In this document: positions 17,549 to 26,688 of the stretch, one piece after another
Numbering within the stretch: the stretch's first letter is position 1
Layout of the letters: each line of letters begins with the position of its first letter
DNA from: Verrucomicrobiaceae bacterium
GTDB taxonomy: Bacteria; Verrucomicrobiota; Verrucomicrobiia; Verrucomicrobiales; Verrucomicrobiaceae
DNA length: 46,578 nucleotides
NCBI GenBank assembly: GCA_029865835.1
Contig: JARXAL010000119.1
Span: 1-46,578, forward strand
Direction of reading: 5' to 3'
The notes under the pieces: generated by a model
What the model saw: the letters and a program-made list of their open reading frames with translations, nothing else
What the model was told of the DNA's origin: nothing
Databases searched by the model: none
Position numbers and translations under genes: made by a program

Positions 17549-18359
17549 ATTTGACCTCCACCAAATAAAGTCCGTCAGCCGGTGCCGCTAGATGGCTCTT
17601 CGGCTCAGCGCGCGGACGTTCCAACAAATCGCGAAACCATGCCAGATCTTCCTTGCCTCGCGCCACATGCATCAAGCTGCCAGTAAGCAGACGCACCATT
17701 TTGTAAAGAAACCCATCACCTTCGAATTCCAGTTCCATCACTTCAGAATTGATTCCGAAAATTTCGACACGCTGAATGGTTCGAGTCGTGTTCAGCGGGT
17801 CTTGTCGCCGTTCAGCTTCTTTTTCACCAGCACGATTGGCCGAGAGCCGGGCAAAATCGTGAGTCCCCACCAAAAGCGCCGCCGCGTTTCGCAATGCCGC
17901 CTCGTCGAGACACCCATAGACCTGCCACGCCCGACCCACTTCAAAGGGACTCATGACCCGATGCCGCCAAATTCGGTAGCGATAGATCTTACCCTGCGCA
18001 TCAAACCGCGCGTGAAAGGTCCGCTCTGGTTCGATGACTTCTTGAACTCGAATGCTCGACGGCAGGCAGGCATTCAAAGCATTCGTCCAGGATTCCAACG
18101 AGAGTGAAGCCGTTTCGGGAACGTCGGCATGAGCCACCTGTGCCAATGCATGAACTCCCGCGTCAGTTCGTCCAGAACCATACGTTCGCACAGGAACCCC
18201 CGCCACTTTCTCCAAAGCTACATGCAATGCGTCCTGAATCGTCTCTCCATGCGGCATCGATTGCCAGCCGCGCCATAGCCTCCCATCATACGCCAACGTC
18301 AGCCGCAGACGTTTGAAGCCCGTGGGCGCAGCAAAGCGTGAGCGATCAGGATCCACCAC
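17541..18359 (-). CDS. truA: tRNA pseudouridine synthase TruA, first copy
   Basis: A TruA-family enzyme of about 272 residues with canonical motifs: LAYDGRLWRGWQ, GSGRTDAGVHA (catalytic Asp66), YRYRIWR and FLYKMVRLLTGSLMH. I take the first of two tandem GTG codons (18359) as start because it leaves a 14-nt overlap with ruvX and the TruA homology begins soon after (KRLRLTLAYDG). An in-frame ATG at 18440 would add 27 residues lying wholly within ruvX. It retains all catalytic features and is likely the housekeeping copy. It is followed directly by a paralogue. Confidence 0.88.
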   Translation of the reverse strand: MVDPDRSRFAAPTGFKRLRLTLAYDGRLWRGWQSMPHGETIQDALHVALEKVAGVPVRTYGSGRTDAGVHALAQVAHADVPETASLSLESWTNALNACLPSSIRVQEVIEPERTFHARFDAQGKIYRYRIWRHRVMSPFEVGRAWQVYGCLDEAALRNAAALLVGTHDFARLSANRAGEKEAERRQDPLNTTRTIQRVEIFGINSEVMELEFEGDGFLYKMVRLLTGSLMHVARGKEDLAWFRDLLERPRAEPKSHLAAPADGLYLVEVKYA

Positions 18360-18852
18360 GGCGACGTCGTTCTCGGCTGATGTCAGATGGCCATCCCAAA
18401 TCAATGCCTTCGTCAGGTAACAGATAGCCCTCAGGCCCACGGCTGCTGTTTAGATACTCCTGGAGAATGACCATTGCGGCAAGTTGATCCACCACCTCCC
18501 GCCGAGCATGGCGGTCCGTAATCCCGGCTCGTGATAGACTTGCTTCCGCCTCCACGGAAGAAAGTCGCTCGTCCACCATTTCGATCGGAACTTCATGCCG
18601 AAGTGCTTTGCCGAGCTGTTCGACAAATCTTTCCACTCGCGCCGCAGCTTCTCCATGCTGCCCATTCATGTGCAAAGGCAGTCCAACAATGATCTTTCCT
18701 ACTTCCCGTGCACGCGCGATCTCGACGATCACATCCAAAGGCCCAGCCGCAGCATCCAACGTCTTCAATGGACTCGCCACCAATTCCATCTCATCACTGA
18801 TGGCCAACCCGATGCGGGCTGTGCCATGATCAATGCCAAGAATACGCGCCAT
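18346..18852 (-). CDS. ruvX: RuvX/YqgF-type pre-16S rRNA nuclease family protein
   Basis: A 168-residue RNase H-fold protein. The N-terminus RILGIDHGTARIGLAISD carries the first acidic residue and the conserved GIDxGxxRIGLA motif. VGLPLHMNGQ, VDERLSS and the C-terminal VDQLAAMVILQEYL complete the YqgF signature. The family is known as a Holliday-junction resolvase homologue and, in E. coli, matures the 16S rRNA 5' end. The C-terminal 25 residues are basic and extend past the core. It overlaps the following truA start. Confidence 0.92.
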   Translation of the reverse strand: MARILGIDHGTARIGLAISDEMELVASPLKTLDAAAGPLDVIVEIARAREVGKIIVGLPLHMNGQHGEAAARVERFVEQLGKALRHEVPIEMVDERLSSVEAEASLSRAGITDRHARREVVDQLAAMVILQEYLNSSRGPEGYLLPDEGIDLGWPSDISRERRRRGGS

Positions 18853-18872
18853 ACCAAATTGCTAAGCAGATC

Positions 18873-19946
18873 TTAACGCAGTTTGGCAGGCAACGAATCC
18901 ACCAACTTCTTGATGCTCTCCGCATGACTCTTGCTGGCGATGAGAAGCGCGTCCTTGGTTGCCACCACAATCAAATCCTTCACTCCTAGCAGAGCCACAT
19001 GCTGGTTCGTTTGAGCGAAGACCAAGTTGTCTTGCGACTCTGCCTCGGACAGGGCGCAGTTGTGACAGTTCCCAGCTTCGTCTTTTTGCAAGTAGCCACC
19101 CACGGAAGTCCAATTGCCTACGTCATCCCAATCAAACGTCGCCTCAATGTTCAACACGTGAGACGCTTGCTCCATGAGGGCATAGTCGATCGAGAGTTTT
19201 GGCAATCGTCCAAACTGATGCTGGATCGTCGCGCCGACATCTGTTGATGTCCTAAGCTCGGAAACAAAATCCGCCAAATCGGGGCAGTGACGACTGAACT
19301 CACTGAAAATCGCTGGGATCGTCCAGATGAACATGCCGGCATTCCAACTGAAGGTGCCCTGTGAAAGAAAAAATTCCGCCAACTCCGGGTTGGGCTTTTC
19401 ACGAAACCGCTCAACCTCAAACACTCGCACATGGTCCACGTCTGGAATCGCCGCCTTGCGACCCCTCTCCACATAACCATAACTTGGACAAGGCCACGTC
19501 GGCTTGATACCGATGGTCACCAGACTGTTGCTGCGTTCCGCCGCTGTCATCGCATTGAACAGCACCTTCTGAAACTCGGTCGTATCCTGGATCAAATGAT
19601 CCGCCGGAAGCACCATCATCGTCGCATTCGGATCCCGTCGAACGATCAGCCCCACCGCCAAAGCGATGGCAGGTGCCGTATCGCGTTTTTCAGGCTCCGC
19701 AACAATGTTCTCTGCGGGTAGGTCAGGGATCAAAGCCCGAACTGCCTTTTCCTGGACTTGATTGGTGAGAATGATGATGTTCTCCTTCGGCACCAACCCT
19801 TCCAGCCGATCAATCGTCAATTCGAGCAATGTTTTTTCGCCAAAGAGTTTGAGCAACTGCTTCGGCAACGAATCCCGGCTAAGAGGCCAAAAACGTTGGC
19901 CGCTGCCACCAGCGAGAATAAGGGCGTAACGATGAGAGGTAGACAT
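18873..19946 (-). CDS. manC: Mannose-1-phosphate guanylyltransferase
   Basis: A 357-residue nucleotidyltransferase that makes GDP-mannose from mannose-1-phosphate and GTP. The N-terminal pyrophosphorylase signature is clear (LAGGSGQRFWPLSRDSLPKQ), followed by AEPEKRDTAPAIALA, VLPADHLI, FREKPN, WNAGMFIW, IDYALME and FDWDDVGNW. Its length fits the monofunctional transferase without the C-terminal phosphomannose isomerase domain. It lies 20 nt upstream of ruvX on the same strand, so it may share the transcript. The adjacent gap to the divergent gene is 84 nt. Confidence 0.92.
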   Translation of the reverse strand: MSTSHRYALILAGGSGQRFWPLSRDSLPKQLLKLFGEKTLLELTIDRLEGLVPKENIIILTNQVQEKAVRALIPDLPAENIVAEPEKRDTAPAIALAVGLIVRRDPNATMMVLPADHLIQDTTEFQKVLFNAMTAAERSNSLVTIGIKPTWPCPSYGYVERGRKAAIPDVDHVRVFEVERFREKPNPELAEFFLSQGTFSWNAGMFIWTIPAIFSEFSRHCPDLADFVSELRTSTDVGATIQHQFGRLPKLSIDYALMEQASHVLNIEATFDWDDVGNWTSVGGYLQKDEAGNCHNCALSEAESQDNLVFAQTNQHVALLGVKDLIVVATKDALLIASKSHAESIKKLVDSLPAKLR

Positions 19947-20030
19947 GATTGAAGAGAGACGGCGACGCTAGATCGGGTTTCAGCGAATTTCCACTTTAGG
20001 CTTTCACAATCTGGCGCTATATTTGGCTTC

Positions 20031-20351
20031 ATGACCGAATCTTCCGCTCCCAACCGCTATGAGGCCTATGCATCCGTCATCGCACCCGCTGCCGCAGGAG
20101 TCGCCCTGGGCATGCTTTTTGGCCGGGATATGGAACGAAAGACCTCCAATGTGATTGCGCTGACACTCCTTTCTGCTGCTGCGGTTGTCGCGGCCCCCGT
20201 TTTGACGGATCTCATCCAGCGCGCGGCGAATCGCCCCAGCACCGCCCGCGGTAGCCGTCTCCGACTCCAGGGCATCCGTAATGGCGCCCTGCCAGACCCA
20301 GAAACCGAAGAGTTTTTCGTTTTGGACGATGACCTCTTGAAGGTTAGTTAA
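20031..20351 (+). CDS. Hypothetical small membrane protein
   Basis: A 106-residue protein with two hydrophobic, alanine-rich segments (SVIAPAAAGVALGMLFG, about 15-32; VIALTLLSAAAVVAAPVLTDLI, about 42-63) and a polar, partly acidic C-terminus (PETEEFFVLDDD). It is probably a two-pass inner-membrane protein with both ends in the cytoplasm. No family is recognised. TATATT at 20014-20019 is a reasonable -10 element just upstream, but only a weak -35 accompanies it. Confidence 0.55.
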   Translation: MTESSAPNRYEAYASVIAPAAAGVALGMLFGRDMERKTSNVIALTLLSAAAVVAAPVLTDLIQRAANRPSTARGSRLRLQGIRNGALPDPETEEFFVLDDDLLKVS

Positions 20352-20416
20352 TCCAGGGCTGATGGAAGCCAAAATCCGATCCGTTGCAATAGACTGGCGC
20401 GGATCTCGTTTTCAGG

Positions 20417-21226
20417 ATGATGAATTTTTGGACCCTCTGCTTTCTTTCCGTCACCTCCTACACCCTTCCGCTTTACAGCTCAGACATCACTCCTCCCGCT
20501 GGATTTGAGGCCATCTTCAATGGCAAGGACCTGGCAGACTGGGAAGGCAGCGAAGAATACTGGTCGGTCGAAGACGGTGCCCTGACAGGGGTCACCGACG
20601 GCTCTCTCAAATACAACCGATTCATCACATGGAAAGCAGGCAAAGTTCGGAATTTCGAACTGCGAGTAAAAGTGAAGGTGACGCCTGATGGAAACAGCGG
20701 CCTTCAATACCGGGGCCAGGAACGGCCCGATCTTGGTGAATGGGTCGTCACCGGATATCAATGTGATGTCGTCCCGAAAAACCCCGACTACAATGGCATG
20801 CTCTATGAAGAACGCGGCCGCCGAATTCTGGCTCATACAGGCGAAAAGGTCATCATTAATCCCGCTGGCCAGCCTTGGGTCGTAGGCAAGATGCCCATTC
20901 AAAAATTTCCGGGCGATGAATGGCACGAGTATCGGGTTCGAGTCGAAGGTAATCACCATCAACACTGGATCGACGGCGTTCCCACCGTGGATGTGGTCGA
21001 TTTGGATGAGAAGGGCCGCGCTCTCGAGGGCGTCATCGCTGTGCAAGTCCATGTCGGGCCTGCGATGAAAATCCAATATCGTGACTTCTTTTTGCAGCAT
21101 TTGCCGGCTGACCTTCCACTACTCACCTCATCAGATCGTCCCATCCCTACCGATGCTGTCAAGGTAGTACCCCAAGGCGGAGGTGCAGGGAAAGGCAAAG
21201 CTTCAATCAAGAAGCCCGCCAAATAG
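20417..21226 (+). CDS. DUF1080 secreted protein (3-keto-disaccharide hydrolase-like)
   Basis: A 269-residue exported protein with a hydrophobic N-terminus (FWTLCFLSVTSYTLPLYSS) and one DUF1080 (PF06439) jelly-roll domain. Typical motifs are FEAIFNGKDLADWEG, WSVEDGALTG, ELRVKVKVTPDGNSGLQYRG, YQCDVV, EWHEYRVRVEGNHHQHWIDG and GVIAVQVHVGP. The family has a concanavalin-like fold; some members cleave 3-keto-disaccharides, many have no known function. The C-terminal 25 residues are Gly/Lys-rich. A secreted sulfatase follows 75 nt downstream on the same strand. Confidence 0.88.
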   Translation: MMNFWTLCFLSVTSYTLPLYSSDITPPAGFEAIFNGKDLADWEGSEEYWSVEDGALTGVTDGSLKYNRFITWKAGKVRNFELRVKVKVTPDGNSGLQYRGQERPDLGEWVVTGYQCDVVPKNPDYNGMLYEERGRRILAHTGEKVIINPAGQPWVVGKMPIQKFPGDEWHEYRVRVEGNHHQHWIDGVPTVDVVDLDEKGRALEGVIAVQVHVGPAMKIQYRDFFLQHLPADLPLLTSSDRPIPTDAVKVVPQGGGAGKGKASIKKPAK

Positions 21227-21301
21227 GCAACTTCTCCTGTTCCCCGACATCGATTCTGTTTTTGTGCAATGACACGCATGCCGTCCACGTTTCACCCTAA
21301 C

Positions 21302-22882
21302 ATGTTTCGCCGCTTCCTCCTCTCTTCGCTGTTGTCACTCGCTGGCGTTTCGCAAGCAGCCAGCCAGCCCAACATCCTTTTCATCTTCTGTGATGACCTC
21401 ACAACGCAGGCCATCAGCACCTACGGCGACAAGCGCAAACTCCTTCAAACCCCTGGAATGGATCGCCTGGCCAAAGAAGGCATTCGCTTTGACCGCTGCC
21501 TGGTCACCAACTCCATCTGTGGACCCATGCGCGCCGTCATTCAAACCGGCAAGTACTCCCACCTCAATGGCTTCTACAACAACAGCAATAGCTCATTTGA
21601 CAGCACCCAACAGACCTTCCCAAAGCTTTTGCAAAAAGGCGGGTACACCAATGCCGTCATCGGTAAGTGGCACCTCATGACCGACCCTGTTGGTTATGAC
21701 TATTGGCATGTTCTGCCAGGCCAGGGCGCCTACTACAATCCCCCGATGATTGACAACGGCAAACCCGTCAAACACTCAGGCTATACCACTGACATCATCA
21801 CCGATCTCAGCTTGGAGTGGCTCAAAAACCGCGACAAAACCAAACCCTTTATGCTCATGATGCAGCACAAGGCCCCGCACCGCGAATGGGAACCGCCCAT
21901 CCGACACCTGGGCCATGACAACGACCGGGTCTACGAAGAGCCCGAAACGCTCTTCGACACCTTTGAAGGCCGCACTAAAGCCGTGAGCGACCATGACATG
22001 GGCATCGAACGCACCATGACAGATGGCGATCTCAAACTCAAGCCACCGGGTGGGCTGACTGAAGATCAACTCAAGTATTGGAACGAATACTATGAGCCCC
22101 GGAACGCCAAGTATCACGCCGCCAACCTCACCGGTAAAGAACTCGTCAAATGGCGATATCAGCGTTACATGCACGATTACACCGCATGCGTGAAAGCGGT
22201 CGACGATAGTGTCCAGCGCACCCTTGATTACCTCGACAAGGAAGGCCTAGCAGGGAACACCATCGTCATTCTCAGCAGCGACCAAGGCTTCTACTTGGGT
22301 GAGCATGGTTGGTTCGACAAACGCTGGATCTTTGAAGAGTCCCTGCGCACACCCTTCCTTGTTCGTTGGCCAGGCATCAGTAAGGCCGGAACTTCCAACG
22401 GAAAAATTGTTTCCCTTCTCGACCTTGCCCAAACGTTCCTGGACATCGGCGGTCAGCCTCAACCTGCTGACATGCAAGGCCGTTCCCTCGTGCCGCTCTT
22501 CAAAGGCGAAGAACCCGCCGACTGGCGCAAATCCTTTTACTATCACTACTACGAGTTCCCCGCCCCCCACCGCGTCCGTCCGCACTATGGGGTTATCACG
22601 GATCGCTACAAACTCGTCCACTACTACAAACCCGACGTCGATGACTGGGATCTTCTGGATCGTGAAAAAGACCCTCTTGAAACGAAGAACTTCTACAACG
22701 ATCCCGCCTATGCCGATACCGTGAAAGAGCTCAAAGTCGAACTCGCCCGCCTGCAAACTGAAGTCAAAGAAACTTTGCCTCCGCCTCGCAAGGCTCACGG
22801 CAACAAGGCCTTTGATGGTGAACCCGAAGCTTCCGCGCCAACAAAAAAGGGCAAGGGTAAAGCCAAGGCCAAAGCAAACTAA
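21302..22882 (+). CDS. Secreted sulfatase with unusual CGPMR active-site motif
   Basis: A 526-residue type I sulfatase. I chose the ATG at 21302 because it opens a compact signal peptide (MFRRFLLSSLLSLAGVSQA); 21269 would add 11 residues. Metal-binding DD is in IFCDDLTT, the formylglycine site is C73-G-P-M-R77, and IGKWHL and SSDQGFYLGEHGWFDKR are conserved. The core CxPxR needed for formylglycine conversion is kept, but the fourth position is Met where Ser, Ala or Thr is usual. It ends in a Lys/Ala-rich tail (KKGKGKAKAKAN). The substrate is unknown; probably a sulfated polysaccharide fragment. Confidence 0.9.
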   Translation: MFRRFLLSSLLSLAGVSQAASQPNILFIFCDDLTTQAISTYGDKRKLLQTPGMDRLAKEGIRFDRCLVTNSICGPMRAVIQTGKYSHLNGFYNNSNSSFDSTQQTFPKLLQKGGYTNAVIGKWHLMTDPVGYDYWHVLPGQGAYYNPPMIDNGKPVKHSGYTTDIITDLSLEWLKNRDKTKPFMLMMQHKAPHREWEPPIRHLGHDNDRVYEEPETLFDTFEGRTKAVSDHDMGIERTMTDGDLKLKPPGGLTEDQLKYWNEYYEPRNAKYHAANLTGKELVKWRYQRYMHDYTACVKAVDDSVQRTLDYLDKEGLAGNTIVILSSDQGFYLGEHGWFDKRWIFEESLRTPFLVRWPGISKAGTSNGKIVSLLDLAQTFLDIGGQPQPADMQGRSLVPLFKGEEPADWRKSFYYHYYEFPAPHRVRPHYGVITDRYKLVHYYKPDVDDWDLLDREKDPLETKNFYNDPAYADTVKELKVELARLQTEVKETLPPPRKAHGNKAFDGEPEASAPTKKGKGKAKAKAN

Positions 22883-22930
22883 CCCTTTCAATCAATCCCT
22901 GAACGTCACGCGCTAGCACGACGTCACGGA

Positions 22931-25465
22931 TCAACCAAACAAAGACAACTGGTCCGCATGGGCGACCTTCGGAGTCTTCGTCCTGCGCGGCCTCACTGGC
23001 ACACTCGAGGGCGATGGAACATTTCCCACGCTATCGGCTGGCGGATGTCCCGCTTCAAGTTGCGTTAAAACTTCACGGGCTCTGCTGATGACAGACTCGG
23101 GCAGTCCCGCCAACCTCGCTACCTGAATCCCGTAACTCTTCTCCGCGCTACCGGGAATAATCTTCCTCAGAAAAATGATCTGCTGATTCCACTCCTTCAC
23201 TGCCACATTGTAGTTTTGCACCCCTTTGCGGCTTTTTGAAAGCGCTGTGAGTTCATGATAGTGCGTCGCAAACAGCGCCCGCGCGCCGATGTGATCGTGC
23301 AAATACTCCGCCACGCTCCAGGCTATACTCAAACCATCAAAGGTCGATGTTCCTCGCCCAATCTCATCCAAAATCACCAGGCTGCGCTCCGTCGCGTTAT
23401 TCAGAATGACAGACGTCTCATTCATCTCCACCATGAAGGTACTCTGCCCCCTCGCAATGTCATCACTGGCTCCAATGCGGGTAAAGATGCGATCCACCAG
23501 CCCAATCTCGGCGCTCGCCACCGGCAGGTAGCTGCCGATCTGTGCCATCAATGTCAAAAGCGCCACCTGCCGCAAATACGTGCTCTTACCCGCCATGTTT
23601 GGTCCTGTAATCAGCAGGAGCCGGTTCTCCTTTGGCTCCAGCGTCACATCGTTCGGCACAAATCGATCTCCTCCCGTAAGATTCTGATCAAGCACGGGAT
23701 GCCGCCCGTCCCGAATGAACAGATTCCCCGTCTCATTCAATAAGGGACGGTTGTAGCTGAACAAATGCGCCGTCTCCGCCAGGGAGACCAATGCATCCAG
23801 GGTGGCAATCGCTTCCGCCGTCTCTTGAATCGCCAGCAAATGCTCCAGCACCCTTCCCCGCAGCGCCAGAAATTCCTCATACTCTACCGCCTTCGAACGC
23901 TCCTCAGCCCCCAGAATCTTATCCTCCATCCGCTTCAGTTCATCCGTGATGTATCGCTCGCCATTCGCAGTGGTTTGCTTGCGATGATAATCCGTCGGAA
24001 CAGCGCCGGTATTCGCTTTGGTAATCTCAATGAAGTACCCAAAAACCGCGTTGTACTTGATCTTCAAGCTCTTGATTCCGGTGCGCTCAATTTCCCGCGT
24101 TTGCAAATCCGCAATCCACTGCCGACCAAGGGTGGATGCCGCACGCAACTCATCCAGATGCTCATTCCAGCCCTGTCGGAACAACCCACCCTCCTTGATG
24201 TGCATCGGCGGCTCAGGCACGATCAAATCATTGATCTGGCCTGCAATCACACTCAAATCGTGAAGCCGCCCCAGCAGCTGGGCAGGCAGGGAGGCCGCAT
24301 CCTGCGGACGTGGGTGGGCGCGCTCAATGAGCGTCTGCAAAAGGGTTCGGAGCGCTGGCACCACCTCAAGTGACTGTGCCAGCATTAACAAATCCCGGGC
24401 ATTGCCGCTGCCCTGGCTGAGCCGCCCACTGGTGCGCTCCAAATCCCGCACCTCCTTCAACAAAGTGCGCACCTGAGATTGCAACATCGACTCCTCTAGA
24501 AAACTAGCGATCACATCCTGCCTCTCCACAAGCGCATCCAGATCTCGCAGCGGATGCAAAACCCAGTGTCTCAGACGACGAGCACCCATTGGCGTGCAGG
24601 TCCGATCCAGCGCTCGCAGCAGCGAATGCTGTGGCCCGGACCGCGTGTCCACCAATTCCAGGTGGCTTTGACTCGCCGCATCAATCAGCACACAGTCGCT
24701 CGTTTGCGCCACACGCAAGCGCCGGATATGATCAACACTCCGGCGCAATTGATACTGCACATATTGCAGCACCGCACCAGCCGCGCACAACGCTGCACTC
24801 ATGCCTGTGCAGCCAAACCCATCCAGCGACTGCACCGCAAAGTGCGTCGTCAGACTATGCGTGGCCTGATCGAGCAAGAAATAATAACTCTCGCAAGCCA
24901 GGGCCGAAGGCGGCCGACCCAGCACCTCAAGCAAACCCGGTTGCTCATCACTGTGCAGCAACTCGGATGGCCGAAGCCGCTCCAGTTCATCCGCCAAATC
25001 CTCCCCACTTCCGAATTCCGCCACCTCAAATTCGCCCGTTGTGTGATCCACGTAGGCCAGGCCAAATCTCTTCCCGTCCTGAAACACGGCCGCCAAATAA
25101 TTCGACCGATCCGCATCCAGCAAATTCAGATCATCCACTGTGCCCGCCGTAATAATCTGTGCGATTTCCCGCTCCACCAATTTTCCAGGCTGCGGGGCCG
25201 TCGTCTGCTCAGCAATCGCCACCCTTTTTCCAGCCTTGATTAACCGCGCAATGTATCCCTGGGCCGCGTGATAAGGCACTCCACACATCGGAATGCCATT
25301 GCGCTTCGTCAGCGCGACATTCAGAATCGGCGACGCCGTTTTGGCGTCCTCAAAAAACAACTCGTAAAAATCTCCCAACCGAAAAAACAGCAGCACATCT
25401 TCCGGCAGCTCCCGCCGCATCGCGAGGTACTGCTTCATCATCGGAGTGCTGGTGGCGTCGGCCAT
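22931..25465 (-). CDS. mutS: DNA mismatch repair protein MutS
   Basis: An 844-residue MutS1. The N-terminal mismatch-binding domain has the typical LGDFYELFFEDA (Phe-x-Glu wedge in FYE). The ATPase has Walker A GPNMAGKST near residue 618, the ST-containing GQSTFMVEM loop, Walker B VILDEIGRGTSTFDG and ATHYHEL. The C-terminus ends ADQLSLFG, a good match to the QLxLF sliding-clamp-binding motif. Length and domain order are normal. It stands alone, divergent from the small heat-shock genes and converging with the sulfatase. Confidence 0.97.
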   Translation of the reverse strand: MADATSTPMMKQYLAMRRELPEDVLLFFRLGDFYELFFEDAKTASPILNVALTKRNGIPMCGVPYHAAQGYIARLIKAGKRVAIAEQTTAPQPGKLVEREIAQIITAGTVDDLNLLDADRSNYLAAVFQDGKRFGLAYVDHTTGEFEVAEFGSGEDLADELERLRPSELLHSDEQPGLLEVLGRPPSALACESYYFLLDQATHSLTTHFAVQSLDGFGCTGMSAALCAAGAVLQYVQYQLRRSVDHIRRLRVAQTSDCVLIDAASQSHLELVDTRSGPQHSLLRALDRTCTPMGARRLRHWVLHPLRDLDALVERQDVIASFLEESMLQSQVRTLLKEVRDLERTSGRLSQGSGNARDLLMLAQSLEVVPALRTLLQTLIERAHPRPQDAASLPAQLLGRLHDLSVIAGQINDLIVPEPPMHIKEGGLFRQGWNEHLDELRAASTLGRQWIADLQTREIERTGIKSLKIKYNAVFGYFIEITKANTGAVPTDYHRKQTTANGERYITDELKRMEDKILGAEERSKAVEYEEFLALRGRVLEHLLAIQETAEAIATLDALVSLAETAHLFSYNRPLLNETGNLFIRDGRHPVLDQNLTGGDRFVPNDVTLEPKENRLLLITGPNMAGKSTYLRQVALLTLMAQIGSYLPVASAEIGLVDRIFTRIGASDDIARGQSTFMVEMNETSVILNNATERSLVILDEIGRGTSTFDGLSIAWSVAEYLHDHIGARALFATHYHELTALSKSRKGVQNYNVAVKEWNQQIIFLRKIIPGSAEKSYGIQVARLAGLPESVISRAREVLTQLEAGHPPADSVGNVPSPSSVPVRPRRTKTPKVAHADQLSLFG

Positions 25466-25811
25466 GAGCCGTCACAGTCGAAAGCCCCGCCCCGCCGTCA
25501 ACCGCCAAACTTCGCCGGAACAGCCAACTTCAATTCGGCACCGCGCCCGATACTTGAGCAAAATCAATTCAAAGCACCAATAAGAGTCAATGTGGCTTTT
25601 TATCCGCGCCAAGGAAACTAATCATTTGTGCCATTTTGGCTTTATATGATCCAGAAAACCAACTCGCCATGTTCTCTAACATGCTCATTTTCAACGACTT
25701 ATGTCAGTCTATTCAGCCCTGGCACATTCCATGCAATACAATGGATTGAGAATGGAAACCCACTTTGGGCTTCCCTAAACTGAACCTAAAACAATCAAAC
25801 CCAAAAACACC
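25466..25811. other. Intergenic region between divergent mutS and hsp20 genes
   Basis: These 346 bases contain no convincing gene. The half near hsp20 is AT-richer than its surroundings and should hold both promoters. I see a sigma-54-like site at 25720-25735, a TACAAT -10-like hexamer at 25737-25742 without a matching -35, and a 6-bp dyad CATGTT-N4-AACATG at 25668-25683 that could be an operator but could also be chance. I found no CIRCE element and no sigma-32-type heat-shock consensus. Confidence 0.5.
25720..25735 (+). promoter_or_regulatory. Candidate sigma-54-type promoter upstream of hsp20 pair
   Basis: TGGCACATTCCATGCA has the -24 TGGCAC and -12 (A)TGCA elements with the exact GG-N10-GC spacing of sigma-54 promoters; only the first T of the -12 TTGCA differs. 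It would start transcription about 65 nt before the first small heat-shock gene. No enhancer-binding activator gene is in the window, so this is a sequence match only. Confidence 0.3.
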
Positions 25812-26258
25812 ATGAGACTGACCCATTGCCAACCCGTTGCTACTGCAAACATCACCCGCCACCCCCTCCAAGGTCTGTTCCGGCATCCTCTCGCCGGACT
25901 CCCCGCCTTTGAACAACTCTTCGATTTGGCCAGTTTCCCGACCTTCAATTCGCAGACTTCCGCCTCACTGGCGGTCGATGTGTACGAAGACGAGGGCAAC
26001 TACCATGCCCGCTTCGAAGTGCCCGGCGTTAAAAAAGAAGACACCAAAGTCAAACTCGAAGACCGCAGACTTGCGGTTTCCGTGAGTCGGAAAACCGTGA
26101 CCTCTGAGAGCGAATCCAGCTTTGAACTGTCTCGCACTCTCACCGTTCCCGACGGCCTCCACGTGGAGGCCATCTCGGCAAAACTCGAAGATGGGCTGCT
26201 CACTGTGACCCTCCCAAAAGCTGAAACACGCAAACCTCGAGTCATCGAACTGAACTAA
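25812..26258 (+). CDS. Small heat-shock protein, Hsp20/alpha-crystallin family
   Basis: A 148-residue ATP-independent chaperone. A variable N-terminal arm (about 50 residues) is followed by an alpha-crystallin domain with VDVYEDEGNYHARFEVPGVKKED, KLEDRRLAVS and AKLEDGLLTVTLPKAE. The C-terminal VIELN provides the I-x-I/V-type anchor motif used in oligomer assembly. It is followed after 32 nt by a second Hsp20-like gene and then a strong terminator, so the two form an operon. Such pairs may co-assemble. Confidence 0.93.
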   Translation: MRLTHCQPVATANITRHPLQGLFRHPLAGLPAFEQLFDLASFPTFNSQTSASLAVDVYEDEGNYHARFEVPGVKKEDTKVKLEDRRLAVSVSRKTVTSESESSFELSRTLTVPDGLHVEAISAKLEDGLLTVTLPKAETRKPRVIELN

Positions 26259-26290
26259 CCCCAATCGAAATTCCAACTCATTCAAAAGCC

Positions 26291-26674
26291 ATGAACAATA
26301 CCTGCACCAATCCCCAAAACACCATTGCCGCCCCCGCTGTCGAATCCCGACCTGCACGCCGTCCGCGTTACCAGATCGAAAACAGCCCGGAGGCCCACAC
26401 TGTGAAAATCGAGCTGCCCGGAGTCGTGAAAGAGGCTGTCCAACTCAACTTGGACGATAGCATCCTTCACCTCAGCGCCCAACGCGCCAACACCGTACCC
26501 GAAACATGGAAACCACTTCACCGAGAGCTTTCGGACATCGGTTATGAGTTGCGCTTGAAACTCAATGACCGCGTTGATGAGGCTGGCCTAACCGCCAATC
26601 TGGCAGACGGCATACTCACTGTGGTATTGCCAGTCAAAGAGGCCGCGAAGCCCCGTTCCATCACGGTTCAATAA
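26291..26674 (+). CDS. Second, divergent Hsp20-like protein
   Basis: A 127-residue protein with a short N-terminal arm and an alpha-crystallin domain from about residue 30: HTVKIELPGVVKEAVQLNLDDSILHLSAQR and ANLADGILTVVLPVKEAAKP. The C-terminal SITV is an I-x-V anchor. It is shorter and more divergent than the upstream Hsp20, with a longer polar insert in place of the central loop. It shares an operon with that gene and ends just before a terminator. It could be a partner or modulator of the first protein. Confidence 0.85.
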   Translation: MNNTCTNPQNTIAAPAVESRPARRPRYQIENSPEAHTVKIELPGVVKEAVQLNLDDSILHLSAQRANTVPETWKPLHRELSDIGYELRLKLNDRVDEAGLTANLADGILTVVLPVKEAAKPRSITVQ

Positions 26675-26688
26675 TCCGATCCACAGCG

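Noticed and set aside
25668-25683. Dyad CATGTT-N4-AACATG between mutS and hsp20
   Set aside because: A 6-bp dyad with free choice of spacing is expected by chance in 346 bases, and I see no second copy.
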